DNA of 13,657 nucleotides from Candidatus Peribacteria bacterium (lineage in GTDB: Bacteria > Patescibacteriota > Gracilibacteria > Peribacterales > Peribacteraceae), in assembly GCA_903854455.1 (NCBI GenBank), contig CAINWJ010000142.1, positions 1 to 13,657 of the forward strand, in the 5' to 3' direction. Positions 1-6,472 of the stretch are shown one piece after another. The notes beneath the pieces were generated by a model, which had not been told where the DNA came from, did no database searches, and saw only the letters and a list, made by a program, of their open reading frames with translations. Each line of letters starts with the position of its first letter. Within the stretch, counting starts at the first letter, position 1. The position numbers and the translations under genes were made by a program.

Positions 1-55
1 ATTATAGCAGAAAACATGAGCTACTGGAAGCTGTCAGCGAATCAGGCTGAATTGA
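1..55. other. Unassigned left-edge sequence
   Basis: This short stretch precedes the heptamer repeats. Two forward frames are open from the window edge: one stops at a TGA at 48-50, the other at a TAG at 61-63 inside the first repeat. Either could be the tail of an upstream gene, but 16-20 codons are too few to identify a product or choose a frame. Confidence 0.2.
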
Positions 56-139
56 GAATGTAGAATGTAGAATGTAGAATTCACCGCGATTTAAAGCCCA
101 TCTTTTCATTTTACATTTTACATTCTACATTCTACATTC
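56..139. repeat. Inverted heptamer-repeat arms forming a 25-bp hairpin before glyS
   Basis: The left arm (56-80) is about 3.6 tandem copies of GAATGTA. The right side (107-139) is about 4.7 copies of CATTYTA, two CATTTTA followed by CATTCTA units. Bases 56-80 and 115-139 are reverse complements at 24 of 25 positions, and the exception can form a G-T pair. The 34-base loop is 81-114. The right arm ends 5 bases before the glyS ATG, so the transcript could fold over the start region. Each unit also contains TACATT, a weak -10-like word; the last (133-138) lies 6 bases before the ATG. Slipped-strand amplification followed by inversion is a plausible origin. A regulatory role is inference. Confidence 0.85.
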
Positions 140-144
140 CGTCC

Positions 145-1776
145 ATGCCTGCTCAATCTCTCGACCAATTAGTCTCCTTGTGCAAAAGACGTGGCTTCAT
201 CTTCCCCGGATCGGAAATCTACGGAGGGCTTGCCAATACGTGGGACTACGGACCGCTGGGTGTGGAGCTCAAGAACCGGATCAAGAAGCTCTGGTGGAAG
301 ACGTTCGTCCATAAGCGGACGGACATGGTAGGACTCGATGCGTCGATATTGATGAACCCGAAAGTCTGGGAAGCAAGCGGTCATGTGAGCTCCTTCTCGG
401 ATCCAATGGTAGATTGCAAAAATTGCAAACAAAGATTCCGAGGCGACAAGTTAATTGAGGAAAGAATATCGATTTCATTCCCAGAATTGCTTATTCATAT
501 TATTAAACTTGTCGAAACGGGACAGTTTGACATGGGAGGACCGACAATCTGGTTCAAACTTGGCGAAAAATATCATGAGACAAAACATATATTTGTATGG
601 AATGAAGAGAAAAATGATTATGTAAAAGTAAAAAGTTTTGCTTTGGAATCTTTGCCGATTCTCCTGAAATACAACATGCATGTACTTAGAAATGCAATTA
701 AACAGCGAGGAGTAGATATTGGATTACGAGGTGATGACAAAACAATAAATGGTCCCATTCTTTGTCCAAATTGCGGCGGACACGACTGGACCGAGCCTAG
801 ACAATTCAACCTAATGTTTAAGACATTTCAAGGAGTCGTAGAGGATTCGGCAGCACTCGTCTACCTCCGGCCGGAAACAGCTCAAGGTATCTTCGTCAAC
901 TTCCGGAACATTGCCGATACGATGAGGATGCGACTACCCTTCGGTGTAGCGCAGATCGGCAAGGCGTTCCGCAATGAAATTACGCCGGGCAACTTCACGT
1001 TCCGGACCCGCGAGTTCGAGCAGATGGAGATCGAGTACTTCTTCGATCCGGAGAAAACCAAGTGGGAAGACATCTTCGCCGAGTGGAAGAAAGCGAGTTG
1101 GTCGTTCTTAGTCGACGGTCTTGGCATCAAAGCTGAGAATCTCCGTTTCCGCGACCACGAGAAAGATGAGCTGTCGCACTATTCCAAGGGTACGACCGAC
1201 GTCGAGTACAAGTTCCCGTGGGGCTGGGGTGAGCTTTGCGCCGCGGCAGCGTACCGCACGGATTACGACCTGACGCAGCATGAGAAATTCTCGGGGCAGG
1301 ATCTGCACTACACCGACCCGGATGAACCGACACGCAAGATCGTGCCGCACGTCATGGAACCATCCTTCGGCTCCGACCGCATCACGCTCGCGCTGCTCCT
1401 CGACACCTACACCGAAGAGACGCTGGAGAAAGACACGCGCACCGTCATGAAGTTCAACCGAACTGTTGCGCCGGTCGATGTGGCGATCCTGCCGCTCTCG
1501 AAGAAGGAACACCTCATCGCAAAGGCTAAAGAAGTGTATCAAAAAGTTATTCAGGAAACCGATCTCGTGGTCGACTTCGATGTGACGGGATCGATCGGAA
1601 AACGATATCGGAGACAGGATGAAATCGGCACACCCAAGTGCGTCACGGTCGACTTCGGCACGCTCGGCGAAGATGAGAAGCAGGGAGCGAAGGACACGGT
1701 GACGATTCGGGATCGCGATAGCCTAAAGCAGGAGCGGGTGACGGTGGGTGAGCTGGTAGGAAGATTGAGAACTTAG
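145..1776 (+). CDS. glyS: Glycyl-tRNA synthetase (single-subunit class II type)
   Basis: It attaches glycine to tRNA-Gly in the cytoplasm using ATP. This is the alpha2 class IIa form, not the GlyQ/GlyS alpha-beta form. The 543-residue protein opens with the family block around residues 16-40 (GFIFPGSEIYGG, DYGPLGVELK). A zinc knuckle follows with C91/C94 and C207/C210, then RPETAQG at 242-248, motif 2 around 276-299 (FRNEITPGNFTFRTREFEQM), motif 3 at 405-417 (EPSFGSDRITLAL) and a C-terminal anticodon-binding domain from about 440. The two CxxC pairs are 112 residues apart; related enzymes usually have a few tens, so about 70 residues are extra, consistent with the long total length. DNA for this insert is AT-rich (about 36% GC at 481-780, hand count, against about 60% or more in the flanks), yet stays in frame. 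ATG 145 has no Shine-Dalgarno and immediately follows the heptamer hairpin. Confidence 0.97.
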   Translation: MPAQSLDQLVSLCKRRGFIFPGSEIYGGLANTWDYGPLGVELKNRIKKLWWKTFVHKRTDMVGLDASILMNPKVWEASGHVSSFSDPMVDCKNCKQRFRGDKLIEERISISFPELLIHIIKLVETGQFDMGGPTIWFKLGEKYHETKHIFVWNEEKNDYVKVKSFALESLPILLKYNMHVLRNAIKQRGVDIGLRGDDKTINGPILCPNCGGHDWTEPRQFNLMFKTFQGVVEDSAALVYLRPETAQGIFVNFRNIADTMRMRLPFGVAQIGKAFRNEITPGNFTFRTREFEQMEIEYFFDPEKTKWEDIFAEWKKASWSFLVDGLGIKAENLRFRDHEKDELSHYSKGTTDVEYKFPWGWGELCAAAAYRTDYDLTQHEKFSGQDLHYTDPDEPTRKIVPHVMEPSFGSDRITLALLLDTYTEETLEKDTRTVMKFNRTVAPVDVAILPLSKKEHLIAKAKEVYQKVIQETDLVVDFDVTGSIGKRYRRQDEIGTPKCVTVDFGTLGEDEKQGAKDTVTIRDRDSLKQERVTVGELVGRLRT

Positions 1777-1797
1777 CGAAGCCAGTACTCCTGTGCC

Positions 1798-1815
1798 GCA
1801 GCCAGGAATGGCTGC
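1798..1815 (+). terminator. Hairpin after glyS, possible terminator
   Basis: GCAGCCA (1798-1804) and TGGCTGC (1809-1815) form a perfect 7-bp stem with a GGAA loop, 22 bases past the glyS stop. It is followed by a mixed TCCATTTATG rather than a clean T-run, so intrinsic termination would be weak. Confidence 0.45.
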
Positions 1816-1858
1816 TCCATTTATGTAAAGAGGCATTGATTGAACGATTTTAATCGAA

Positions 1859-1876
1859 GCACCCGTTCCCGGGTGC
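1859..1876. other. GC-rich hairpin between glyS and the kinase gene
   Basis: GCACCCG (1859-1865) and CGGGTGC (1870-1876) form a 7-bp stem with a TTCC loop. It lies about 35 bases upstream of the kinase -10 boxes. No T-run follows on either strand, so it may be an operator-like dyad or a weak transcriptional barrier. Confidence 0.35.
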
Positions 1877-1909
1877 GACTTGGTCATTCCCAAATCACAC
1901 AATTCGTTG

Positions 1910-1920
1910 TATACTATACT
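1910..1920 (+). promoter_or_regulatory. Overlapping twin -10 boxes for the histidine kinase
   Basis: Two TATACT hexamers share one base (1910-1915 and 1915-1920), each one mismatch from TATAAT. Transcription would begin near 1922-1927, leaving an 11-16 base leader before ATG 1938. No convincing -35 was found at 16-18 bp, so the promoter may depend on an activator. Confidence 0.55.
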
Positions 1921-1937
1921 TAACAAATCCCCATCCC

Positions 1938-3914
1938 ATGCACATCCGCTGGAAACAGGCGGCACTCATCGGAGCGATCCTCGTCCCCTTCTGGACCATC
2001 GCAGCCGTAACCATCGTCATGGGGTACCGGAACCTGACGAATACAGCCATCAAGGAGCGGCAGTACATCGCCGAGGTCGCATCACAGGTTCTCCATGATC
2101 GTCTGACGTCACTTGAAAGTGTTGCCGTCTTCACCGCGAAACAGCAGACACTCATCGATGCGGTCGATCGGAAGGAATGGAAGCGGGCGGCGGCTATCGT
2201 CCGCGAAGTCCCGAGAAATTTTCCGGAAATCGACCGGGTGCTCTTGGTGGATACCAAGGGCATCGAATGGGGAGCGTTCCCATGGGATGAGAGTGTCATC
2301 GGCAAGGATTTTTCGCATAGAGACTGGTACAAAGGCGTAACGCAATCCTGGCAACCGTACGTATCGGAAGCGTACCGGCGCGCCGCCAAGCCGACATACA
2401 ACGTGGTGGGCATCGCTGCTCCCGTCTGGAAGGAACCGGGGAAAGCCGTCGGCATCATCGTGCTGCAGATCAAGCTGGACCAGTTCTTCCAGTGGATCCG
2501 GAACGTCGATGTAGGAAACGGCACACTGTTCTTCATTGATCAGCATGGAAACATCGCGGGACATCCGCTCACGAGCGCATCCGGCAGCATCGTGAAATTG
2601 AACCCTGAAACATGTACCGCACTGTCTGGAAGTACCGATGAAGAACCTGCGTCACTGACGAATGATCCTGTGACGGGCGGCAACCGCGTCATTCTGGGAG
2701 CCCGCGTCGATCCCTTCGGATGGACGGCGTACTACAGCGAAGATCCGGCACTCCTCTTCGCAACGCGCAGAGAAGCCATCACATTCCTACTGGAGCTCTA
2801 CGCACTGGGCACACTGCTCGGCTGCCTGGCAGGACTGCGGCTCAGCGGAACTCTCTGGAAGCTCCAGAGTACGGAGTCATTCCTGGAATCCATCGTCGAG
2901 AACATTCCGGACATGATCTTCGTGAAGGATGCCAAGTCTCTCTCGTTCATGAGGTTCAACAGAGCTGGTGAAGAACTGCTCGGACAGCAGCGATCGGAGC
3001 TCCTCGGCAAGAACGATTACGACTTCTTCCCGAAGGATCAGGCGGACTTCTTTACCGAGAAAGACCGCAACGTACTGAAGATGAAGAAAGTTGTGGATAT
3101 TCCGGAGGAACCCATCAATACATGCCGCGGGATGCGGTACCTGCACACCAAGAAAGTACCCATCGTCGACAAGCGAGGCACACCCCGCTACCTCCTGGGT
3201 ATCTCCGAGGACATCACGGAGAAGAAGGCACTGGAGGAAGCGAAAGCCGAGTTCGTCTCGCTCGCATCCCATCAGCTGCGGACTCCCCTCTCCACCATCC
3301 GCTGGGCATCCGAGCTGCTGCTGGAATCATCCAAAGACCAGACATCGACGCAGCATCAGCTCATCAGGAACATTCACGAAGCGGTCCTGGGCATGACGGA
3401 GCTCACGCAGACCATGCTGATGGTTTCGCGCATCGAAGCCAATACCATCCGCAAACATCCTGCCAAGATCGATCTCAAGCAGCTCCTCCATGACATCGTC
3501 AAAGAATATCAGCCGCTCTCCGGGAGGAAGCACCAGCACGTCATGTGTTCCTGTCCACCGGACACCACTCTCACAACGGACACGGCGATGCTGCGCGAGA
3601 TCGTGCTCAACCTGGTCACCAACGCCATCACCTACACCCCGGACGGCGGCACGATCAGCATCGACGTGACGACTGACAATCATGCGGTCATCATGACCGT
3701 GAGCGACAACGGCATCGGTATCCCGTCATGCGATCATGAACATATCTTTGAGCGTCTCTACCGCGCCTCCAATGCGACGGCGCTCAACGTGAATGGAACA
3801 GGTCTCGGACTCTACGTCGCCAAGTCTTTCACCGGTCTCCTGGGCGGCACACTCACGTTCACATCCGAAGAAGGCAGAGGGACGAGATTCAGATTGTCGA
3901 TACCGATTTTGTAG
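1938..3914 (+). CDS. Membrane sensor histidine kinase with Cache and PAS domains
   Basis: It should sense an extracellular cue and autophosphorylate on histidine to signal through a response regulator. The 658-residue protein has a first membrane helix at about 9-29, an extracytoplasmic Cache-type region at about 35-275 and a second helix at about 281-301. A PAS domain follows at about 312-428 (ENIPDMIFVKD start, LGISEDITEKK end), then HisKA with H445 in SLASHQLRTPLST. The ATPase domain has N558 in the N box (EIVLNLVTNA), G1 at 590-596 (DNGIGIP), an F box (IFERLYR) and G2 at 620-624 (GTGLGL). All catalytic boxes are intact. The Cache assignment rests on topology and motifs such as the DWYKG segment near 129-133; the ligand is unknown. 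No response regulator is adjacent; the nearest receiver protein is at 7043. The ATG follows a C-rich leader (CCCCATCCC) without Shine-Dalgarno. Confidence 0.95.
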   Translation: MHIRWKQAALIGAILVPFWTIAAVTIVMGYRNLTNTAIKERQYIAEVASQVLHDRLTSLESVAVFTAKQQTLIDAVDRKEWKRAAAIVREVPRNFPEIDRVLLVDTKGIEWGAFPWDESVIGKDFSHRDWYKGVTQSWQPYVSEAYRRAAKPTYNVVGIAAPVWKEPGKAVGIIVLQIKLDQFFQWIRNVDVGNGTLFFIDQHGNIAGHPLTSASGSIVKLNPETCTALSGSTDEEPASLTNDPVTGGNRVILGARVDPFGWTAYYSEDPALLFATRREAITFLLELYALGTLLGCLAGLRLSGTLWKLQSTESFLESIVENIPDMIFVKDAKSLSFMRFNRAGEELLGQQRSELLGKNDYDFFPKDQADFFTEKDRNVLKMKKVVDIPEEPINTCRGMRYLHTKKVPIVDKRGTPRYLLGISEDITEKKALEEAKAEFVSLASHQLRTPLSTIRWASELLLESSKDQTSTQHQLIRNIHEAVLGMTELTQTMLMVSRIEANTIRKHPAKIDLKQLLHDIVKEYQPLSGRKHQHVMCSCPPDTTLTTDTAMLREIVLNLVTNAITYTPDGGTISIDVTTDNHAVIMTVSDNGIGIPSCDHEHIFERLYRASNATALNVNGTGLGLYVAKSFTGLLGGTLTFTSEEGRGTRFRLSIPIL

Positions 3915-3929
3915 AAGCAAAGACCGAAA

Positions 3930-4127
3930 TCAATGTGATTGAGATAAACCATCCAATGGTGCTTTGGCAGCCGGTTGCTCTTTCCCGGTAACTTTGTTTA
4001 CTTCGCTTACAATGTCACCAATTATTAATGCGGCAGCAGTTATCCCAACACTTGCCAAACCCAATACCGCCGCGGTATGCAGTGGTCTCTCACGAAATAA
4101 ACGACTGGACGATTCTGTTGAAGCCAT
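3930..4127 (-). CDS. Small single-span membrane protein, hypothetical
   Basis: I do not recognise this 65-residue product. It starts MASTESSSRLFRERPLHTAA and has one strong hydrophobic segment at about residues 21-42 (AVLGLASVGITAAALIIGDI), then a polar tail with charged residues ending LDGLSQSH. Basic residues (R9, R12, R14) before the helix suggest a cytoplasmic N-terminus. An in-frame upstream start at 4184 would add 19 residues, but those residues look less protein-like, so I prefer ATG 4127. The gene converges on the kinase with 15 bases between stops. Codons are more AT-ended than in the neighbours. Support is a coherent membrane topology and the gap it fills; no homologue could be checked. 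Confidence 0.45.
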   Translation of the reverse strand: MASTESSSRLFRERPLHTAAVLGLASVGITAAALIIGDIVSEVNKVTGKEQPAAKAPLDGLSQSH

Positions 4128-4199
4128 ATAAAGCAAAGAGATCGCAATCCTACAAGGAAATTTTTCACTTGCCAATGGAGTCATCTCCGTCTTTACTAT

Positions 4200-4221
4200 C
4201 CCCGCTCCGCAGCCAGCGGGG
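4200..4221. other. GC-rich hairpin in the rpsB upstream region
   Basis: CCCCGCT (4200-4206) and AGCGGGG (4215-4221) form a perfect 7-bp stem with an 8-base loop. Two shorter dyads (TCCC-GAC-GGGA and TCCCT-G-AGGGA) follow near 4258-4281. No T-run is present. The 4128-4493 stretch has no convincing gene and may include a structured leader for rpsB. Confidence 0.4.
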
Positions 4222-4376
4222 CACCACTCCGCTTGAAGCCGATCGCTGCGGTCCTGATCCCGACGGGAACGTCCCTGAGGGAAATCCTCCGCATCCGAGC
4301 GAGAAGACGCCTCAAGCCTGACCCCAAGGATGATTCATCACTGCTCTGAGATCGCGGATTTTTCCGTTCAATACGT

Positions 4377-4446
4377 CGCAGGCACGAAGCCTGTCCAACG
4401 CATCGCAGGCACGAAGCCTGTCCAACGCATCGCAGGCACGGAGGCC
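4377..4446. repeat. 27-bp tandem repeat, three copies, upstream of rpsB
   Basis: Units begin at 4377, 4404 and 4431. The first two are identical over 27 bp; the third matches at its start and then diverges. Every unit contains the short hairpin CAGGC-ACGAA-GCCTG (ACGGAG loop in the third). The copies abut with no spacers, so this is not a CRISPR array. It lies in the probable 5' leader of rpsB, ending about 50 bases before the ATG. The stem-CACGA-stem design resembles the hairpins at 11412-11478. Confidence 0.85.
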
Positions 4447-4493
4447 TGCTCCTCTCATCTTCTTTTTCCTCTCTACCCTCTCATCCTCTCGTT

Positions 4494-5204
4494 ATGGCTA
4501 TCCCATCCACGAAAGACCTGCTCAATTCCGCCTGCCACTTCGGCCACAAGAAGGAAAAGTGGAATCCTAAGATGAAGCCGTTCCTCTTCGGTGTGCGCAA
4601 GGACATCCACATCTTCGACCTGGAGAAGACGCACGCTGCGCTGACCAAAGCCTGCAGTGAGCTCAAGGCTCTGCAGAGAGCGGGCAAGTCCATCCTCTTC
4701 GTCTCCACCAAGCTCCAGAGCATCTCCTCCATCGAGAGAGTCAGCCGCACGCTGGGTCAGCCGGTCGTCACCAAGAAGTGGGTGCCGGGTCTGCTCACCA
4801 ACTGGCCGACCATCAAGAAGCGCATCAGCTACTACCTGGATCTGCAGCAGTCCTTTAGGACCGGTGAAGTGGAGAAGTACACGAAGAAGGAGCAGGTGGG
4901 TCTCAGGAAAGAGCTCGCCAAGCTGGATGCCGGATTCTCCGGTGTCGCCGGCATGAAGGGTCTGCCCGATGCCGTGTTCATCGTCGATGCCGTCCGCGAC
5001 CACGTCGCCGTTCTGGAAGCCAGGAAACTGGGTATCCCGGTCTACGGCATCTGCGACAGCAACGCCGACCCGGACAACTTCAAGGTCATGATCCCGGGCA
5101 ACGACGACGCCCTCAAGTCCATCGACATGTTCCTCTCCACGGTCGAGTCCGAACTCGCGGACGCGAAGCCGAAGTCCGACGATGCTCAGATTCCCGTGAA
5201 GTAA
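4494..5204 (+). CDS. rpsB: 30S ribosomal protein S2
   Basis: S2 is a late-assembling protein of the small ribosomal subunit, placed between head and body and needed for S1 binding where S1 exists. The 236-residue length is normal. The first family signature runs from about residue 18 to 46 (GHKKEKWNPKMKPF, then GVRKDIHIFDLEKT). The conserved WVPGLLTNWPTI block is at 96-107 and the second signature, DAVFIVDAVRDHVAVLEARK, at 159-178. GIPVYGICDSNADPD is at 180-194, followed by a short charged tail. ATG 4494 is chosen because the protein begins at the canonical MAIPSTKDLL position. The preceding 40 bases are almost all C and T with no Shine-Dalgarno. tsf follows after 52 bases on the same strand, the usual bacterial rpsB-tsf pairing. 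Confidence 0.98.
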   Translation: MAIPSTKDLLNSACHFGHKKEKWNPKMKPFLFGVRKDIHIFDLEKTHAALTKACSELKALQRAGKSILFVSTKLQSISSIERVSRTLGQPVVTKKWVPGLLTNWPTIKKRISYYLDLQQSFRTGEVEKYTKKEQVGLRKELAKLDAGFSGVAGMKGLPDAVFIVDAVRDHVAVLEARKLGIPVYGICDSNADPDNFKVMIPGNDDALKSIDMFLSTVESELADAKPKSDDAQIPVK

Positions 5205-5221
5205 TTCGCAATAATTTTCCT

Positions 5222-5242
5222 TTTTCAATTTTCAATTTTCAA
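5222..5242. repeat. Heptamer tandem repeat (TTTTCAA) before tsf
   Basis: Three exact TTTTCAA units (5222-5228, 5229-5235, 5236-5242) plus a partial TTC fill much of the rpsB-tsf gap and end 14 bases before the tsf ATG. The period of 7 matches the CATTCTA repeats before glyS. The unit read as AATTTTC has the same N-A-YYYY-N skeleton. Confidence 0.8.
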
Positions 5243-5256
5243 TTCTCCCCCTCCCC

Positions 5257-6027
5257 ATGAGTATCGCCGCCTCCGCCGTCGCCCAGCTCCGCGCCCGCAC
5301 GGGTGTGGGGATCCTGGACGCCAAGAACGCACTGGAAGAAGCCAAGGGCAATGAAGAGCTCGCCATCGAGATCCTCCGCAAGCGCGGCAAGGCACAGGCA
5401 GTGAAGAAGGCCGACCGTGAACAGAAGGAAGGTGCCATCTTCATCGCCAAGGCTGACTCCAAGGCAGCACTGGTGCAGGTGCGCTGCGAGACGGATTTCG
5501 TGGGACGTTCCGACGTCTTCCTGAAGTTCGGTCGCGACCTGGCTGATCATCTCCTGCAGAAGGGCAAGAAAGATTTCGACGCCTACGCCGCTGAGAAAGT
5601 TCCTGCTGCCGTGCTGGAACTGGGTGAGAACATTTCGCTTGGGGAGACCAAGGAAGTGAGCGCACCGGTCATCGGCACCTATGTGCACCTGAACCGGAAG
5701 ATCGGCGTGATCGTCGGTCTGGAAGGAGGAAGCGTCGAGCAGGCTGCAGACGTCTGCATGCATGGCGCCGCCATGAACCCTGCCTACGTCCGCGCCTCGG
5801 ATGTCCCGGCTGATGCCATCGCCAAGGAACGCGAGATCTGGAAGGAGCAGATGAAGAACGAAAAGAAACCGCCCGAGATCCTGGAGAAGATCATGCTCGG
5901 CAAGGAGCGCAAGTTCCGCGAGGAGAACGCTCTCTTAAGCCAGCCCTTCGTGAAGGACAACGCCGTGACGGTGGAGAAGATGCTCGGCAAGGCTGTGCTG
6001 AAGGAGTACGTGAGGGTGGCGTTCTAA
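5257..6027 (+). CDS. tsf: Elongation factor Ts
   Basis: EF-Ts exchanges GDP for GTP on EF-Tu during translation elongation. The 256-residue protein has the N-terminal UBA-like domain at about 5-42 (VAQLRARTGVGILDAKNALE; the family usually has TGAGMMDCKKAL here). The core follows with the hallmark CETDFVGRSD at 77-86; TDFV contacts EF-Tu in characterised homologues. It is somewhat shorter than E. coli EF-Ts (about 283 residues), consistent with a reduced dimerisation region. The C-terminal end (LSQPFVKDNAVTVEKML) is typical and intact. The ATG follows CTCCCCCTCCCC with no Shine-Dalgarno. It is probably co-transcribed with rpsB, although the heptamer repeats and AT-rich gap could carry a second promoter. 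The usual downstream partners pyrH and frr are absent. Confidence 0.98.
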   Translation: MSIAASAVAQLRARTGVGILDAKNALEEAKGNEELAIEILRKRGKAQAVKKADREQKEGAIFIAKADSKAALVQVRCETDFVGRSDVFLKFGRDLADHLLQKGKKDFDAYAAEKVPAAVLELGENISLGETKEVSAPVIGTYVHLNRKIGVIVGLEGGSVEQAADVCMHGAAMNPAYVRASDVPADAIAKEREIWKEQMKNEKKPPEILEKIMLGKERKFREENALLSQPFVKDNAVTVEKMLGKAVLKEYVRVAF

Positions 6028-6137
6028 CGGAGCAGGATTCCGAAGAAGCCAAGGAGTCTGAAGAGTCCGACGATGATCGTTGGGGTCACATGATGCTTGC
6101 TGGACTTGATAGCGTCGATCATTGAGTGAATGTTCAT
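6024..6137 (-). CDS. Tiny hydrophobic membrane protein, hypothetical
   Basis: This 37-codon frame begins MNIHSMIDAIKSSKHH and has a hydrophobic C-terminal half (TPTIIVGLFRLLGFFGILLR), giving one membrane helix with basic residues on both sides. It is not a recognised family. Codons match the neighbouring genes (ATC, CTC, TTC, AAG, GTC preferred), which favours real coding. Its TAG overlaps the tsf TAA by two bases, so the two genes converge tail to tail. AAGGA directly abuts the ATG, too close to act as a normal ribosome site. It could be a small stress-type membrane peptide or a chance frame; there is no homology evidence. Confidence 0.42.
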   Translation of the reverse strand: MNIHSMIDAIKSSKHHVTPTIIVGLFRLLGFFGILLR

Positions 6138-6143
6138 TCCTTT

Positions 6144-6337
6144 CGCCTCACTCCGCCCCGCACCCTCTGCGGATGGTGCGCGGCACCTCCCTCCCCGCCC
6201 GATCCGAACCGGATCGTTCGGGCGGGCCCCGAGGAGAGAGGGAACCTAGAGAAAAATGTAATGAGAGCGTCGTCAGCAATTCATGAATCAATGCAAGTCA
6301 TCCTTCTCCCCACGGGAGAAGGAACGAGGATGAGGCG
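6144..6337. repeat. MITE-like non-coding element with terminal inverted repeats
   Basis: The ends are perfect 7-bp inverted repeats, CGCCTCA (6144-6150) and TGAGGCG (6331-6337). Two strong internal hairpins lie inside. CCCGCC plus CGATCCG (6194-6206) faces CGGATCG and GGCGGG (6210-6226) with a TTCG bulge. TCCTTCTCCC (6301-6310) pairs perfectly with GGGAGAAGGA (6314-6323) around a CAC loop. No convincing ORF is inside. The layout resembles small palindromic repeats or MITEs moved by an outside transposase. No flanking target duplication was clear. Confidence 0.5.
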
Positions 6338-6397
6338 GTAGGGAATATTTTCCGCTTAATAGTAATGTGATCCCTTCATTGGCTCCATGAAAATCCG

Positions 6398-6421
6398 GGC
6401 TCTAAGAGCCTTGCTATTTTT
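6398..6421 (+). terminator. Short hairpin with T-rich tail before the HPr promoter
   Basis: GGCTC (6398-6402) and GAGCC (6406-6410) form a 5-bp stem with a TAA loop, followed by TTGCTATTTTT. It could end transcription arriving from upstream. The tail overlaps the proposed -35 of the HPr promoter. Confidence 0.4.
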
Positions 6422-6438
6422 GAGGAAGCGGGTATAGT
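6411..6438 (+). promoter_or_regulatory. Sigma-70-like promoter of the HPr gene
   Basis: -35 TTGCTA (6411-6416), 16-bp spacer, -10 TATAGT (6433-6438). Predicted transcription start is near 6445, giving a leader of about 28 bases to ATG 6473. The -10 overlaps an upstream in-frame GTG (6437-6439), which argues against GTG being the translation start. Confidence 0.65.
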
Positions 6439-6472
6439 GCTTTCTCAATTTTTCCTTCCAAATTTCTCAACC

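Noticed and set aside
1..144. T-box riboswitch before glyS
   Set aside because: No T-box sequence or specifier stem visible; only heptamer arrays.
450..780. Intein in GlyRS
   Set aside because: No catalytic Cys/Ser start or His-Asn end at the insert borders, and it is too short for a standard intein.
4028..4321. 97-codon plus-strand frame upstream of rpsB
   Set aside because: Low-complexity, Pro- and Ser-rich translation spanning hairpins; no domain or topology.
4377..4446. CRISPR array
   Set aside because: The repeats abut with no spacers and no cas genes are present.
4473..5228. 251-codon antisense frame across rpsB
   Set aside because: It mirrors the conserved rpsB frame, is biased to residues expected from antisense codons, and has no recognisable motif.
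6437..6472. Upstream GTG start for the HPr protein
   Set aside because: The GTG overlaps the -10 box TATAGT, so it lies upstream of the predicted transcript start.
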